This document shows positions 55,001-64,000 of a stretch of DNA of 64,000 nt, one piece after another. Numbering within the stretch: position 1 is the first letter of the stretch; every line of letters starts with the position of its first letter. This stretch comes from Plutella xylostella. Taxonomy: Eukaryota > Arthropoda > Insecta > Lepidoptera > Plutellidae. Both the position numbers and the translations under genes were made by a program. The notes beneath the pieces are model-generated. The model saw only the letters and a program-made list of their open reading frames with translations, was not told where the DNA came from and searched no databases. The stretch is taken from the NCBI RefSeq assembly GCF_932276165.1, contig NC_063997.1:9372001-9436000 (forward strand). Reading direction: 5' to 3'.

Positions 55001-57783
55001 TCACCGTGTACTTGTCAGAGTACGACGCGCGTGGCATGCCACCTGAAATGGAACAGTATTTCATATTAATACACACGTTACACTAGATCGAATGATAAGG
55101 GAGTCGGGGCCCGCCTTTGCTGCAGATGAATAGCACACGTTTTGACACATTTCAACCGCTCCTCCCAAAGGAACCAAGAAGTATAAGGATCTGTACTTAG
55201 ATCGTGATTAGTCGGACTAAGAGCTACTATACCTACTGCCCGTATGTACACAAGATTGCGAATCTGCGCGATTCAAGCTCGCTACACGTATGACGTCACG
55301 CTCTATCGAACACCTGGAAGTGGAAGACGTTTCTGCTATTTCAGGCACACTTACCGGCATAAATAGTGATCTGATCCCCGTCAACGCTAGTCCTGTTGAG
55401 CAGCTTGCTGATGGCCTTGCACGGGTAAGGCCCGTACGGCGTGACTGGCTCCTTGAGGGCCCGCTCGCCCGCGCCGCCCGCCTCCCATGTCACGTAGGAA
55501 CCGTCGTTGTGGGATGATGTGAAGTGGTCGCCTGGAATGTGGAGGGGGTTTGGTTAGGACAGTGAGAAGGGTAACATATACAGAGTTTTTAAAAAGAGTA
55601 TAGTAAGCCAAAGGGTTGGACTCAGGGGGGTCATGTAGAATTAATTTTTATTTTACGATTTATTAAATAAATACTTTGAACTAATGTAAGCCCTTTTAGG
55701 GCAGGCAGAGTTGCATTGCGGCACTAACTCTTCGGGCACATCCATCGGTAGGACAAATATTGGCCACGAAATTCAAAGCCCGATCAAAAGTACCTTAGAT
55801 AGACAGTTATAATTTCGCCTGTAAAAGTTAAAATAAAACGTCAGAACAACGCAATACCTCTATTAAAGAAGTCTACAGGATGTTTCAAAAAAGGTATACT
55901 AAGCCGAAACCAGCATGTGCAGCATGTTATATCTAAGCCCGAAACTGAAATCTGAATTTCAAAATTCGTGAAAAAAAAATTTTTTTCCATAGAAACTTAG
56001 TTGGTTACGTGACATTTTACTATCGAGAATGAATTTTTTTTTCGCGAATTTTGAAATTCCCTTTTTGCAACACCCTGTATATCCAAAAACACCAACCATC
56101 ATCATTCCAGCACAAGCTCTCGAGCTGCTGATTGGACACGAAGGTGTGAGTGGGCGCGGCCGCCGTCCTATCCCAGAGCACCACGAGCCCGCGGTTGTAG
56201 CCAATCAGCAAGCGGGATGGGACCTTGGGGTGTTCGCAGAGGCTCTCCACCGCGCCAGGGTTCACCTTGAAGTCTTCTGGGCAGCTGGAAATGAGATATA
56301 GAGGTGTAAAAAGGGTCCGTTTTTTAGCTTTCATTTTTGTTAGTTTCAAATATAACGTTAGTTACTATCGTTTTTTATTTATTACTATCTTAGAATTCTG
56401 ATGTAGAAGAGGGGCTTTTGTCATTTTATTGCCGCTGTAATTAAATGCAGCCATAAAGGAATGCTAATCATTTATTGACCATACTGAACACATAAAAATA
56501 ACATGATTATTACCCTAAACAAAAATGAAGTTATGAACCAGTTGCGTGGTCATTAATCAAATGTAAACGTGTAACATCTGATCACCTTTAAATGAGAACA
56601 AAAGAGCCCAAACCATTAAAAAAACTGTTCCGAGCCTGTATATAAAGAATGCCGCCGTGCAACGGGTTCGGATAAAGATAAGTCGGTAATTACAACAACC
56701 AAATATATTTCTAAAAACAAAAGAAACCCGACTCACTTCTGCATAACAACATCCTGGTAAATAACATCCTCCGAGATGCTAAACGTGTTGAGGTCCAGCG
56801 CGTATATGTTCCCTCCCTCTGTACCCAGCAGTAGATGCTCTCCAGAACATTCGATGCAGACGGCGCTGATCTTCTTGTTCTTGCCCTCGAAGGTGAGGGT
56901 CTTGAGCTCCACGAGGGACTTCTCGTTGATCTCCCACAGATGCAGGCTGTTGTCATCGCAGAGGGACACTAGGCGGCCCGTGCCTGCAACGAACGAAGAA
57001 TAAGTACTGTGAGAAATAGTGAATGAATGAATGAAGGAAAAAATTATGCTTCGAAACAGCAGCAGCATACCTACACTGCTAGATATAGACTCTGTCTCTC
57101 CCATTTCAGGGATACGTGTCTGATATCGTCGGTCCAGTAGTCAACAGGGAGTCCCATTGAAAATTATGGCTATACGAAATTACCAAACAATAGAATTTGA
57201 CGTCCAATTAATAGATTTTTTAAGGCTTATTACATAGTTATAGATTAATCTAGAGATTCCCAGATCACTGCTGTGTCACCTAATTGTATTGGTTCACGTA
57301 GCAAGTCAAGCACGATCTTTTGGACAATAAAAAACACAGCCTTCCACCGTTGGTCATCGATTTTATGCTTTGGAAAGGATTCGACACGTTGGACAGTTGG
57401 ACACGTTGAATAAGAATCCATAAGAAAAGGTGGCACTGTTTCGACAGACTACCTAAACCGTCGGCCAACCGATCCATACACTTTATTGTATTTCCTCTTA
57501 TGGAACAGCTGAACAACTGGTTCCATGCTGGTTCCTAAAGACGGCCGGATATAATATACGATGGTGCCCGTAAGTTCAGACTACACAAACCGTCGACAAA
57601 CTCACCAGAGACAAATTTAATCTGTGTGACAGCAGAGTCGGGGTTGGTGTGTTGTCCGTACAGCTCGACCCCGGGCCGGCCGTACACCTTGAGCGCGCCG
57701 GTGGCCGTGCCGATGGCGGCGATCCGCAGCAGGGGGTCCCACGCCAGCGCCGACGCGCGGTTCGGGAACCCGTGCTGGACTGT
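34050..57783 (-). CDS. l(2)gl: Lethal (2) giant larvae, all but the first coding exon
   Basis: Exons from 5' to 3': 57606-57783, 56737-56983, 56097-56284, 55355-55531, 54954-55042, 54417-54536, 53620-53782, 51985-52186, 42747-42861, 42320-42421, 41955-42059, 41417-41573, 40853-40992, 39921-40062, 39289-39476, 38737-38877, 38074-38234, 37552-37645, 37107-37202, 36502-36621, 35317-35434, then the last exon ending at 34050. Phases fit throughout except at the uncertain final junction. About 1070 residues are seen. The WD40 double propeller is recognised by TVQHGFPNRASALAWDPLL, DDNSLHLWEI, LLIGYNRGLVVLWDR, GHEDGSVRFWD and LYLHSSSELQRI. Between the propeller blades lies the aPKC target loop SRRKSFKKSLRESFRRLRK with its three serines. 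Lgl acts at the basolateral cortex against aPKC/Par6 and helps direct asymmetric division and epithelial polarity. The first exon, encoding the MLKF-type N terminus, was not found. Confidence 0.93.
34672..34709 (-). CDS. l(2)gl: Possible 38-base exon of l(2)gl
   Basis: After a GTCCTAG acceptor the minus strand reads HSREEGVITRIE in phase with the exon ending at 35317, then a GTACCC donor. If used, the following exon must start in phase 0 (an AG at 34248 would fit); if skipped, exon 35317-35434 can join at 34210. Both routes reach the reading frame ERDVVLMSG. It could be a cassette exon or chance. Confidence 0.45.
35670..36057 (-). mobile_element. Retroposon with 12-bp target duplication in l(2)gl intron
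   Basis: Flanked by TTCTATTTCATT at 35658-35669 and 36058-36069. On the minus strand it ends in a GAT-type triplet tail. It contains CCCACTGCTGGGGCACGGGT and CGAAGCAGCAACCGGGACC, a family common in Lepidoptera; a second diverged piece is at 52905-53125. Confidence 0.75.
36236..36395. repeat. MITE-like inverted repeat in l(2)gl intron
   Basis: GTCCGCGCTGTCCGCGACAC with CACTGAAGT on the left faces ACTTCAGTCGGGGCGCGCAC on the right. The interior matches the 12226-12366 region. Confidence 0.45.
37741..37985. repeat. Helitron-like or other dispersed repeat in l(2)gl intron
   Basis: Contains TTTTTATCCCGGAAATCCCA and ends near GGGAAACTAGCTAATA. The 54000-54216 region has a similar design (TTTTTATCCCGAAATT and ACAGCTAGCT). 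A terminal CTAG would fit a Helitron, but no 3' hairpin was confirmed. Confidence 0.3.
39485..39597 (-). mobile_element. LINE 3' tail fragment in l(2)gl intron
   Basis: TAGAATAGAATATTAATTTA, CACCCCATAAATCAGACATA and ATAGGCGGCCTTATCGCTGA on the plus strand are the reverse complement of the tail family seen at 63160-63225. Confidence 0.65.
39735..39895. repeat. Dispersed repeat, GTATACTAAGCCGAAACC family, piece 1
   Basis: Shares AAAAAGTCACGTGACC, TTCGAAATTCAGATTTC, GGGCTTAGATATA and CATGCAGGTTTCGGCTTGC with 55867-56087 in the opposite order. A third piece with an internal palindrome is at 50583-50770. Confidence 0.5.
40398..40925 (-). repeat. Tandem repeat spanning the 3' end of l(2)gl exon 40853-40992
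   Basis: A unit of about 155 bases is present four times: part of the true exon (40853-40925) and three decayed copies at about 40699-40790, 40549-40620 and 40398-40450. Each has the coding stretch GGGCGAGGTGGGGCTGGCGG or a relative and an intron part with ATTCACA.CTGCACATATTACACT. The copy at 40699 keeps the donor GTTAGT and the reading frame of the exon end. Confidence 0.85.
42862..44684. other. Intron 9 of l(2)gl, unassigned part
   Basis: AT-rich intron DNA before the two LINEs. No ORF or repeat border that I can support. Confidence 0.4.
44685..45405 (-). mobile_element. 5'-truncated RTE-like LINE in l(2)gl intron 9
   Basis: A 228-residue open frame (45400-44714) encodes the end of a reverse transcriptase: YLGVIVNDKGDHSLEIKCRI, LLYGAEAWTL, RRKLEYFGHIMRN and GRRRPGRPMTSWLQNLRQW. 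These are hallmarks of lepidopteran endonuclease/RT LINEs. The stop is followed by a GAA triplet run, the 3' tail. It has the same transcriptional orientation as l(2)gl. Confidence 0.88.
45496..47829 (+). CDS. LINE ORF2: end of endonuclease plus reverse transcriptase
   Basis: An uninterrupted 777-residue frame. The first residues are the endonuclease C terminus (STCLDLLFIN, GFSDHKGV). RT motifs: SSGIDEIPPTLIKK, DPNNYRPIAQLTTSSKIFE, QYGFRKNRST, motif A GLLLDMSKAYDRVNH, motif B GSIPQGSVLG, catalytic FADDISILL, then LLGIDLDQNLNWKTHI. No RNase H follows. The N-terminal part of the endonuclease is missing, so it cannot move by itself, yet lack of any stop suggests a recent copy. Confidence 0.92.
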   Translation: MMTITSSTSTCLDLLFINFNDKDCFTDVKELGFSDHKGVMFTMPIEQPRISYFYVNRRIFSEKNINKFKNELLAINWEEKIRPNNSVNENYNSFIETLQKILDLCIPRTQIKIYTKSKKTYLTKGLKISCKNKRLLKILASQTKSTVLQEHYKTYSKILKKVAKKSKKLYNIRKFNKQENKTQIMWQIIKNTTNKMPSSIKNNIQLKINNTLVESPKTIANTFNDFFTSVGNSKPISPQTKNKTKPVNIIENTFFLHPVDPKEVHTIIKNLKNKSSSGIDEIPPTLIKKCAAELTIPYTYLINQSFIEGVFPEALKTALVKPIYKKEAKTDPNNYRPIAQLTTSSKIFETAMVVRLYSFYEKFNIFCNQQYGFRKNRSTILAVYKYVQMILDSINNKKYAVGLLLDMSKAYDRVNHEILLSKLNGTGIRGVAYKWFASYLERRHQYVEVEVADYRTGKIEQIRSDLIPVTGSIPQGSVLGCILFIIYINDLTAVLNKQCILFADDISILLTCSEVGELKIKLDETLDMITEWLDDHNLTLNFSKTSLIQFGPHQRKPLELKYKYKNAHIKTVETAKLLGIDLDQNLNWKTHIENLSKKLSSFTYALFHLKKVTNFKAALASYYAYAHSRLSYGIILWGNSTNIKDVFTLQKKYIRILANIDQMDSCKPYFIKYGILTLTSIYILESCKFIKKQSNLYSPIKLSRRNNRYQNKLKTTFSKLKMYTTGPHSMAIKIYNSIPNVIKNSKTYEVFIKSLKRYLIEKSYYTITEFFDDNGES
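45497..48221 (+). mobile_element. Jockey/CR1-like LINE with intact truncated ORF
   Basis: The element starts within the endonuclease domain and runs through RT to a 3' UTR ending in TTTGAA repeats (about 48200-48221). An AATAAA-like sequence precedes the tail. It is opposite in orientation to l(2)gl. No target duplication could be defined with confidence. Confidence 0.88.
48222..49142. other. Intron 9 of l(2)gl with decayed repeat
   Basis: 48780-48975 contains GGGGTACTCCCC, TCAGTCAGACAGACGGACAA and CCTATAACGGTTGC, a decayed piece of the GGGTTCCG-type repeat at 27825. The rest is unassigned. Confidence 0.45.
49143..50111. mobile_element. 969-bp non-autonomous hAT element
   Basis: Starts CAGTGGCGGCTGGTGC and ends GTGCAGCCGCCACTG, giving inverted repeats CAGTGGCGGCT. 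It is flanked by the 8-bp duplication ATTGGGAC (49135-49142, 50112-50119), the hallmark of hAT. The interior has a CA repeat at about 49526 and a GC-rich stretch at 49600-49850 but no transposase. Confidence 0.88.
50341..50582. repeat. Dispersed repeat ending in CCTTCGGCAGTCGGGTAAAA
   Basis: Has TCTAGAGGGCGCTATGT, a CATA-rich run (ACAAACATACATATATACAT) and the end block. The end block recurs inverted at 62330-62355 (ACCCGACTGCCGAAGGAGGG). Family common in moth genomes; class not known to me. Confidence 0.5.
50583..50770. repeat. Inverted-repeat element, GTATACTAAGCC family, piece 2
   Basis: GGGTCATTCTGAACTTTTG and CTCTACGAG on the left pair with CTCGTAGAAC and CAAAAGTTGTTCAGAATGAC on the right. 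The spacer resembles the other pieces (CATAGAAACTTTGTTGG, TTTTTTTTCGCGAATTTG). Confidence 0.6.
50771..51984. other. Intron 9 of l(2)gl, unassigned part
   Basis: AT-rich; nothing recognised up to the splice donor next to exon 51985-52186. Confidence 0.4.
52905..53125. repeat. Diverged fragment of the 35670 retroposon family
   Basis: Shares TTGCCGGGTAAGTG, GACTAGGCTTAACGACTGCT, CGAAGCAGCAACCGGGAC and CCGAAGCACGGAAGCGTCCA with 35815-35960. Lacks visible target duplication. Confidence 0.65.
54000..54216 (+). repeat. Possible Helitron fragment in l(2)gl intron
   Basis: Begins TCCTACTAATATTACCAATG, close to a widespread moth repeat (TACTAATATTATAAATGCG), and ends ACAGCTAG. TC and CTAG ends fit Helitrons. 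The 3' hairpin was not verified. Confidence 0.35.
54231..54408. repeat. MITE-like repeat 8 bp from an l(2)gl splice donor
   Basis: TTCACACACGCACTGCC on the left and GGTCAAGTGTGTGAA on the right form imperfect inverted ends. The interior has GCGGCGG/CCGCC runs. Its right end lies 8 bases from the first exon base at 54417, at the edge of the donor GTAAGG. Confidence 0.45.
55867..56087. repeat. Dispersed repeat, GTATACTAAGCCGAAACC family, piece 3
   Basis: Runs from GGATGTTTCAAAAAAGGTAT through CATGTTATATCTAAGCCCGA to TTTTTGCAACACCCTGTAT. Its end is only about 10 bases from the splice donor of exon 56097-56284. An additional related piece (GAGTATAGTAAGCCAAAGGG) begins at 55597. Confidence 0.6.
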
Positions 57784-60369
57784 CTGTGGAGGAAGGGATC
57801 GTCATTAGAATGCACGTTGATGAAGTGGCAATTAGTACAGCTATAACCTAACAATTTAATTTCTTCCTATCGTGTCGGTGACAATAGCTAAGCCAGGGTC
57901 TGTCACCTAGGTAAAATTGACCAGTCAGAGTCGTTGTCAGAAGCTGCTCAGGGTGCGCCGGACGTATATTTAGAAGGTACAGTTAATACATAACTCGGAA
58001 AGGTTCCTTACATGCAATTTTTAAATAACTTCAACTAAATGAGCCGTGACCTTTCTGATATTGTACACCTTATGTTTGTTTACAGTAATACCTAATGGGT
58101 GGAGCCTGTAGAGCGTAAACATAATCAATACTGCTTTCCATTATAAAGAGGTAATTAGTCAACTCAGCTATCAATAGCAGTAAATATTGATGATTCATTG
58201 ATTGTGTAATAGTATTTTTTGCTATTTGATTTGACACCTGACTACATTATTAAATTAGTCTCGATACGGCATGGCATGAAGAAGAATGACTCAGAATCAT
58301 AGAATTTCGTTGTATTTTTGAAGTCCACCATACGAAAAAGGTGTTATAGACGTTAAACAATATAGCTTATCCGCCTAAAAGTTGATAGGATTTAAATTTC
58401 TTTTTCATATGATCATACATACAAAAATTTTGTTCACATGTATCAAAGTTATATGGAGTACATAACAATGCGGCTGAATATATGGTTTATTAATATATAC
58501 TATAAATATATGTATACTTGTATAGTCTACTCTTCGAACAGTTGGTGTTTAGGTAACAAAAGCGTTCTTACACATCCTTATCGCAAAATAGAATGCAGTG
58601 AATCAGCTTATGCAAATACCTCGGAGAAACCAGACTTGTTATAGGCATATGGGAATCGTGCTACTTAATTTAATAAATTTTTCATCGGGGAATTCTTTAT
58701 TCAACAGCTTACAAAAAACAAAAAGGTTTACGCACCGAAAATAAAAAATTTGCGTGTAATAAACTGTTATTACCCCACCCACGTTCAGTGATTTGGCATT
58801 TTCTCAATTAATATTTTCTCAGAACATATTCGCAAATTCAGACATATTATATTAATCTGTTCGCCGACCTTACAAGTGCAATGGCACTAATGAAATCTGA
58901 GTAAATAAATAAACTGAATGAAATTTGTACACTGGTATGTATATGTATGTCAATGGCAAGGTCGGCTGAAGGAATATTAAACGTAATAATATCCATAAAA
59001 CTAAGTCCTTTTGGTTCATGTTTCGCAGTAAATACCTCGGTGGGCTAGCACGTCAAGCGGCAATAACCCCGCGGCGGCATCTAAGAGACAAAAGGTCGTA
59101 ACTCCTCATTTATTGTAAGGAAGATGGATCGTTTTATTACTGTACTGGAAGGTGGAAAAAACACCGCTTCTCAACATTAAGTCTAGACTACTTTGAGCTG
59201 GGGTCGTGACATGATAAACATTTTTATAGAGTTTGTTAGTTAATGATCTGCCTCGCGCTCTGATTGGACAACTCGTTAAGATCTCAATGTTAGTATTTAG
59301 TAGCGTAAAAAAGGATTGGATTAACGGTATTGAGCAGCAGTAGCCACGTCTTCGTTGATGTTTATTGCATCTTTACTTGAAATAAGAATAAAGTATTCAA
59401 TTTAGTATTCAGCTTACACAACCTGATCCCCAGAAACAGTTTTCATGTGCTGGAATCTGAGCGTACGCATCGGTACGTACAATCTCAAACTTGAGTTCAG
59501 TATCCTTTTATGCGTTCTGAGAAAATATGAGCCGCACAACAAACGTTGCATTGCATTCCTCGGTAGCACGGCGGAGACAGCCACCGTGACCGACGACCTC
59601 ATTCCAGAAGCACAGACACAATGTCTGAGCCTCCTTGGACAGATGTCTTGTCTTAGATGTACTTGTCTGTGGTACCTGGGAACTGCGACCGCGTATAATA
59701 AAGGCGTTTATAAGGTATTTGTATAATAAAGATTTTGTCATCAGCCTACGTCCTTCAGCCTGCATACTGGTAACTTATCTAAAATTGTCGGTCCAGTGGT
59801 AGCAGGTCAAATGGCTTCTAACTATAGTGTACATTATGTCCTTGCTTCAAAATATTCTTTAGATGGTCCTAAATAGATTTTTGGAAAGTTAGTGAAGATA
59901 CTTAAAGTAGGTAACGAGAGCAGAGGCAATTGTTTGGAAAGTGCTTTACAAAGCCCTTTCTATGAGCCTTTCAATGGAAGCCTTCTATTTGGATAATTAG
60001 AGGGCAGAGCCGACCGAGCCGCAACTAAGTACGCTTTTCGAGTCGTTTACATAGCAAGATGGAGAGTTGACCGTTTTGTGAACGAAAACTTTTTGAAGAC
60101 ACCTTTTTTGGCATTACAAATGATACTGGCCACTTATGTTTTTTTTTATTTAGTTCAGAAAGAGTGGCAGTGCCGCATTTCTTTAGGCCTATATACACAC
60201 CATATCTCCAGCCCGCGTTCCATGCGTGGATATTATGGCAATAAGCCTCTAGTCTTGGAGAATGCTCATGTCCTGCAGTGGATAATTGCGTATCTGTGCC
60301 TTTAAAATTGCAAATGTCATTACGGCAAAACATTTATTTACATATCTGCCGAAGAACCGATAACCGTTG
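57784..60369. other. DNA upstream of l(2)gl exon 2: first intron
   Basis: No coding exon with an Lgl N terminus is found on the minus strand. 59400-59770 has overlapping small frames on both strands that match nothing I know. Confidence 0.4.
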
Positions 60370-60540
60370 GGGTAGACGGAGGTGGGACGCCTTCCTGCCC
60401 GCTGGACCGACGACCTTAGGCGGGTAGCCGGTAGTGGCTGGATGAGAAAGACCGAGGATCGAGTGTGGTGGCGCTCCTTGAGAGAGGCCTATGTCGATCA
60501 GTGGATCATTATTGGCTGATGATGATGATTGATTTGCAAA
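60370..60540 (+). mobile_element. LINE 3' fragment (RT C terminus)
   Basis: The plus strand reads RWTDDLRRVAGSGWMRKTED, then VWWRSLREAYVDQWIIIG and a stop, followed by a GAT triplet tail. It is the same protein end as the fragment in the CCDC40 intron at 10634-10918, here in direct orientation. Confidence 0.8.
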
Positions 60541-62486
60541 CAAAACAACACAGATTTGCCAGAAACAGCAACATATAGTCTTTAAAAATCTTCTTTCATC
60601 TTTAAATATAGCGACAGATTTGAATACAACAGCAGACGTCCGAGGAAGTACTAGTGGGACCGGTCCGCACCGTTATGGAAACTGGCCGCGTCACGATCTC
60701 ACTCATAGCTACACGGATTAATATAGTATTATACTTACTGCACTTGAGGTTGAGGCTGTTTAACTTTTGTCATTTGTTTCGGCTTTTGTTTTTTACTGTT
60801 ATCTTAAGAAATGTGAAGTATTGTACAAGTTCTTGTTTCTAATCTTGCCTTTTTCGGTTTCATTGTCACATCCTTGTATATATATAGGTCCTTGCCCAGT
60901 AGGTATAGCTTTTATAGTGATAGTTTAGTAAAAGATTGTGCAGTCACGCAAAAGTCAGCTACTATGTGAAAGGTAAGTGTACTGTGCGAGTAAAGGTGAG
61001 TACAAAATTTGAAATAGCTACAATATTCTTCATAATTGGCCTATCCGCCAAAAACCTTGTTACAGCTGTTGTATATTTATTGGTCCGCAATTAATTTAAA
61101 TCGGTGTACGAGTAGAAGATCGTTAATTGACATTGTGGTTTGACTAGATTTTTAGTGCGACGTCGACCGAGTCTTGTACTAATGAACCTAAGAAGAGTCA
61201 GTACCTACACAAGATGGCACTGATGATTTAATACGGCAATGAGGAAGGCATAGTAAGAAGTATTCTGGTTCTGTACTGTTCTGTACTCGTTAGGCAATAA
61301 ACGTGGGATTGCTGATGGTCGCTTTGATATTCATACAAATGAACAGATTTTCGAAAAAGAAGGCTTCTAAGAAATCTAAATGATGACTCTAGCTTTACAA
61401 AAAACCGAATGAATGAGAGTTGTAATGCGATCAGTACGTTTATTGTAATAGAACAGGATAGAGTCTGGGTTTGAATTCGAAACATCCCCCAACTGTCTAC
61501 TATACAACCGTGTGTTAGATCCGACACACTTGACCAATTAGGCATGTTTTATTACAGAAGAAACCAGCTATTAAACACCAAGCAAATAGTACCCTCTTAA
61601 TGAGAAATTGATTGCTAATCAACATACCAATTAAGTCATATACAAGGTATGTATCGTATGCAAGAGCCAGTGATGATTTGATGTAAATTCGCTTGTAGCG
61701 GAATCTAATTAATGCCATGTAGTCTGTCTGGGTTGATTAATACATTCCGATGCGTATTACATCATAACTTATCGTGTTCAGAGAAAAAATACATTCAACC
61801 ATAGTACAGTACAACGAAAAGACTGCGATCACAAACGTGTAATGATAAACCGATTGTATAAAAATTGTCTTTGATTTATCAGTCTTGCTGCCGCAGGATC
61901 GAAGGCCTTACAAAGGTAGTGGGGTGGAAAGTAGTGTTTGGACGAAGTTTGGAAAAGGTTTTTTTTGACTGTCCTTGGGATCGGTTGAGGGTTTCCCATT
62001 GATGTTATAACTCTATCAACATTATTGCATTTCAACTTCTTACGAGTTATTTTAGATTTAATAGTTATCATATAGATATCAGCATGCAGTATAGTCTAGT
62101 TGAGCAGTAGCTCCAGTGATAGTATAAACTAATCAACTGGTATAAATAAAGCTGACCCGTGATGTCACCATCCCGTGGGCTGCAGGAAGGCATAAAAACA
62201 TAACTGCTCCAGTGTCGTTACGTCATGTGTTTGTGTGTCATTAATATTAAGTAGGTACTCAACAATGATACTAAACGGTTATTAAATTAATGAATAGAAC
62301 GAACGATTTTCTAAGCTAGGCCGTTTTTACCCGACTGCCGAAGGAGGGTATAATATTTTTTTTGATTTATCTTGTTTCGCGTTCTAACACACGTATCTAT
62401 CGTTAATTAATTTAAAGTCAATTAAGTTATATTATAATAGAGAAGCATCGTAGTTAACCAACATTATAACCCATGGATACAGTATG
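60541..62486. other. Intron or upstream DNA, nothing recognised
   Basis: AT-rich; 62330-62355 carries the inverted ACCCGACTGCCGAAGGAGGG block shared with 50550-50582. No gene seen. Confidence 0.4.
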
Positions 62487-62612
62487 ACGTAAGGCTACGT
62501 GCACACCACACGTCTAGCGGCCGTGACCCGCGCGCGAGATGTCACAGACCGCGCGTTTCCTGCCGCGCTTCCGGCCGCCCGGCGCTGACCGCACACCATT
62601 GTGTGCACACCT
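62487..62612. repeat. GC-rich block with inverted GTGCACAC ends
   Basis: A GC-rich island in AT-rich DNA. GTGCACACCACACG at the left and CACCATTGTGTGCACAC at the right are inverted. CCGCGCG runs fill the interior. It is similar in design to the 54231 repeat and may be a MITE. Confidence 0.35.
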
Positions 62613-63159
62613 TTATGTCTGCGAATGTTATGTCACGAGGCGATGCTAGTTGTATGCAACATTCGAAGATATGAAAAATCTTTTAAAACATATTGACCCG
62701 CAATCGTGAGTTGGCAGTGTCAGCCTCTTAGCACATTAGTGTGAATAGATATTTTATGTATTACAATAATACTTATGTTCTCAGCTTTACACCTACGCGT
62801 TAATAGCACTTTTCAATATTCAAGATAGGATACATAGTAAAACTCCTAACTTCTTGCTCGGCTGTTAAATGTAGTCTACACTCTACAGAAGAATAAGAAT
62901 CAATGACAGTGGAAACTATTGGCAATATACACGACATGCCGTATCACCGCACCTTGTATGAACGTGCCGCTGACACACAGCCGCCTGGCGTTCACTGACG
63001 GCGCTACAGCGGCTACGGAAGTCAGCAATGACGTGATTTATCTATTTAATTGCAGCAATCGTTTTTTTTTACTGCGTAGGCGTGCATGGGTGTGAATTAA
63101 TCATTATGTCCTGATGAGCTTGCTTAAGAAGTCATCATCATCGTAACATAACATAAGTA

Positions 63160-63225
63160 TGTGTTTTTGTATGTCTGATTTATGTGGTGTTCAATAAAGC
63201 AATATTCTATTCTATTCTATTCTAT
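63160..63225 (+). mobile_element. LINE 3' tail with ATTCT repeats
   Basis: TGTATGTCTGATTTATGTGG, then TGTTCAATAAAG and ATTCTATTCTATTCT. The same end is seen inverted at 39485. Confidence 0.65.
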
Positions 63226-64000
63226 CATCGTATTCCACGATGGAACTGATGACGATTGCAGTTATATTTTTTAACCGACTTCAAAAAAAGGATAAGGTTC
63301 TCCATTAGTCGGGATCTTTTTATTATTATTATTATTAGTAATATAGTGCTGTTTAACCGTCGCATCCAGACAATCTCCCACACAACTTGAAACATCAACC
63401 GCATCAGAATTCAGAGCACTTGGCAAGAGGATACAATCAAAATAACTCAACTGGGTTGTTACTTTAGCAATTTACACAAAGAACTTTCTCAGCAGACTCT
63501 GTTTAACAAATCACAGTCGTTGCACCCAGCAGAGCTAAATTTTTAAGAGATTTTTTTAGTTTTATAACTGTGATTCTCCTAATGAGCCACATTTCTTACA
63601 TTTGGTTGGTACATATACAGCTTCATAAATTAGTAGTTATGCACCTTGTAAAACTAATCAACCGCATATTTATTTAAAATGACGATTTGTGAGTTTGACA
63701 AACGACAAAAGTGTAGCAGTGTGCAAGTTATGCACTTATTTATAGTACTGGCGCCTGTTACACATTACTAGGTAATTACTTGCACTTGAATTTATTAATC
63801 ATGATAATTTATTACGACACACGGCGTTGCATTAACATAAACTATACTATGTGACTATAGAGAGGAGAATTATGAATTACTTCGAGTTATGGATTTTTTT
63901 ATTGATTTTATCAATGGCGATGAAGTTCTTAATAAAATATGAAGTTAAAGTCAGTACTAACAACTATTTTGTAGCCGCTACATAACTATAATTATTTTTA
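63226..64000. other. Unassigned DNA at window end
   Basis: AT-rich, without a recognisable gene or RNA; a short ATT triplet run is at 63321-63337. Confidence 0.4.

Noticed and set aside
57245..57516. Two overlapping minus frames (for example RWKAVFFIVQKIVLDLLREP) in an l(2)gl intron
   Set aside because: They hint at a decayed mobile-element protein, but I could not name a family and no splice or target-site evidence supports a gene.
59414..59765. Overlapping frames on both strands
   Set aside because: No recognisable domain, no splice signals, and frames on opposite strands of the same DNA are expected by chance.

Overview
This window is eukaryotic nuclear DNA, almost certainly from a moth or butterfly. 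Introns are many and short to medium with canonical GT..AG ends. Several interspersed repeats are of kinds I recognise from lepidopteran genomes: a tRNA-headed SINE, LINE tails ending in GAATA, TTTGAA or ATG repeats, and GGGTTCCGTAGC-type repeats. Five genes of the host can be read: a 3'-complete fragment of CCDC40, three tandem paralogs of a ZAD/C2H2 zinc-finger gene, and most of the tumour suppressor lethal (2) giant larvae. Family names are from recognition of protein motifs; no search was run. Layout. 1-510 holds an inverted-repeat MITE and unassigned DNA. 511-5225 is a Ty1/copia retrotransposon on the minus strand with 170-bp LTRs, a 5-bp target duplication and a primer-binding site matching the initiator tRNA-Met anticodon arm. 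5517-13368 (+) holds the last 16 exons of CCDC40 (851 codons), with two MITE-like elements, a LINE fragment and two partial exon duplications in its introns. 14357-31809 (+) holds three copies of a seven-exon ZAD zinc-finger gene. Copy 1 is broken by a LINE that is itself broken by a 766-bp inverted-repeat element. Copy 2 is intact and looks like a recombinant of copies 1 and 3. Copy 3 is intact and has a minisatellite after its stop codon. Between and inside the copies, at least nine transposon insertions can be timed because another paralog shows the empty site. 34050-57783 (-) is l(2)gl from its second coding exon to the stop; the first coding exon lies beyond the window or was not found. 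Its ninth visible coding exon is followed by a 9.1-kb intron with two LINEs in opposite orientation and a 969-bp hAT-type element. 57784-64000 is first-intron or upstream DNA of l(2)gl and holds only repeat fragments. How the genes relate: they do not form a pathway. CCDC40 is an axonemal ruler protein, l(2)gl is a cortical polarity protein, and the ZAD fingers are insect transcription factors that expand by tandem duplication. The main interest is in the mobile DNA: an element whose two ends are inverted arrays of about 15.4-bp units, a hAT-like MITE full of TATCGATA sites 62 bp upstream of a zinc-finger start codon, and repeated cases where the 3' end of an exon with its splice donor has been tandemly duplicated.
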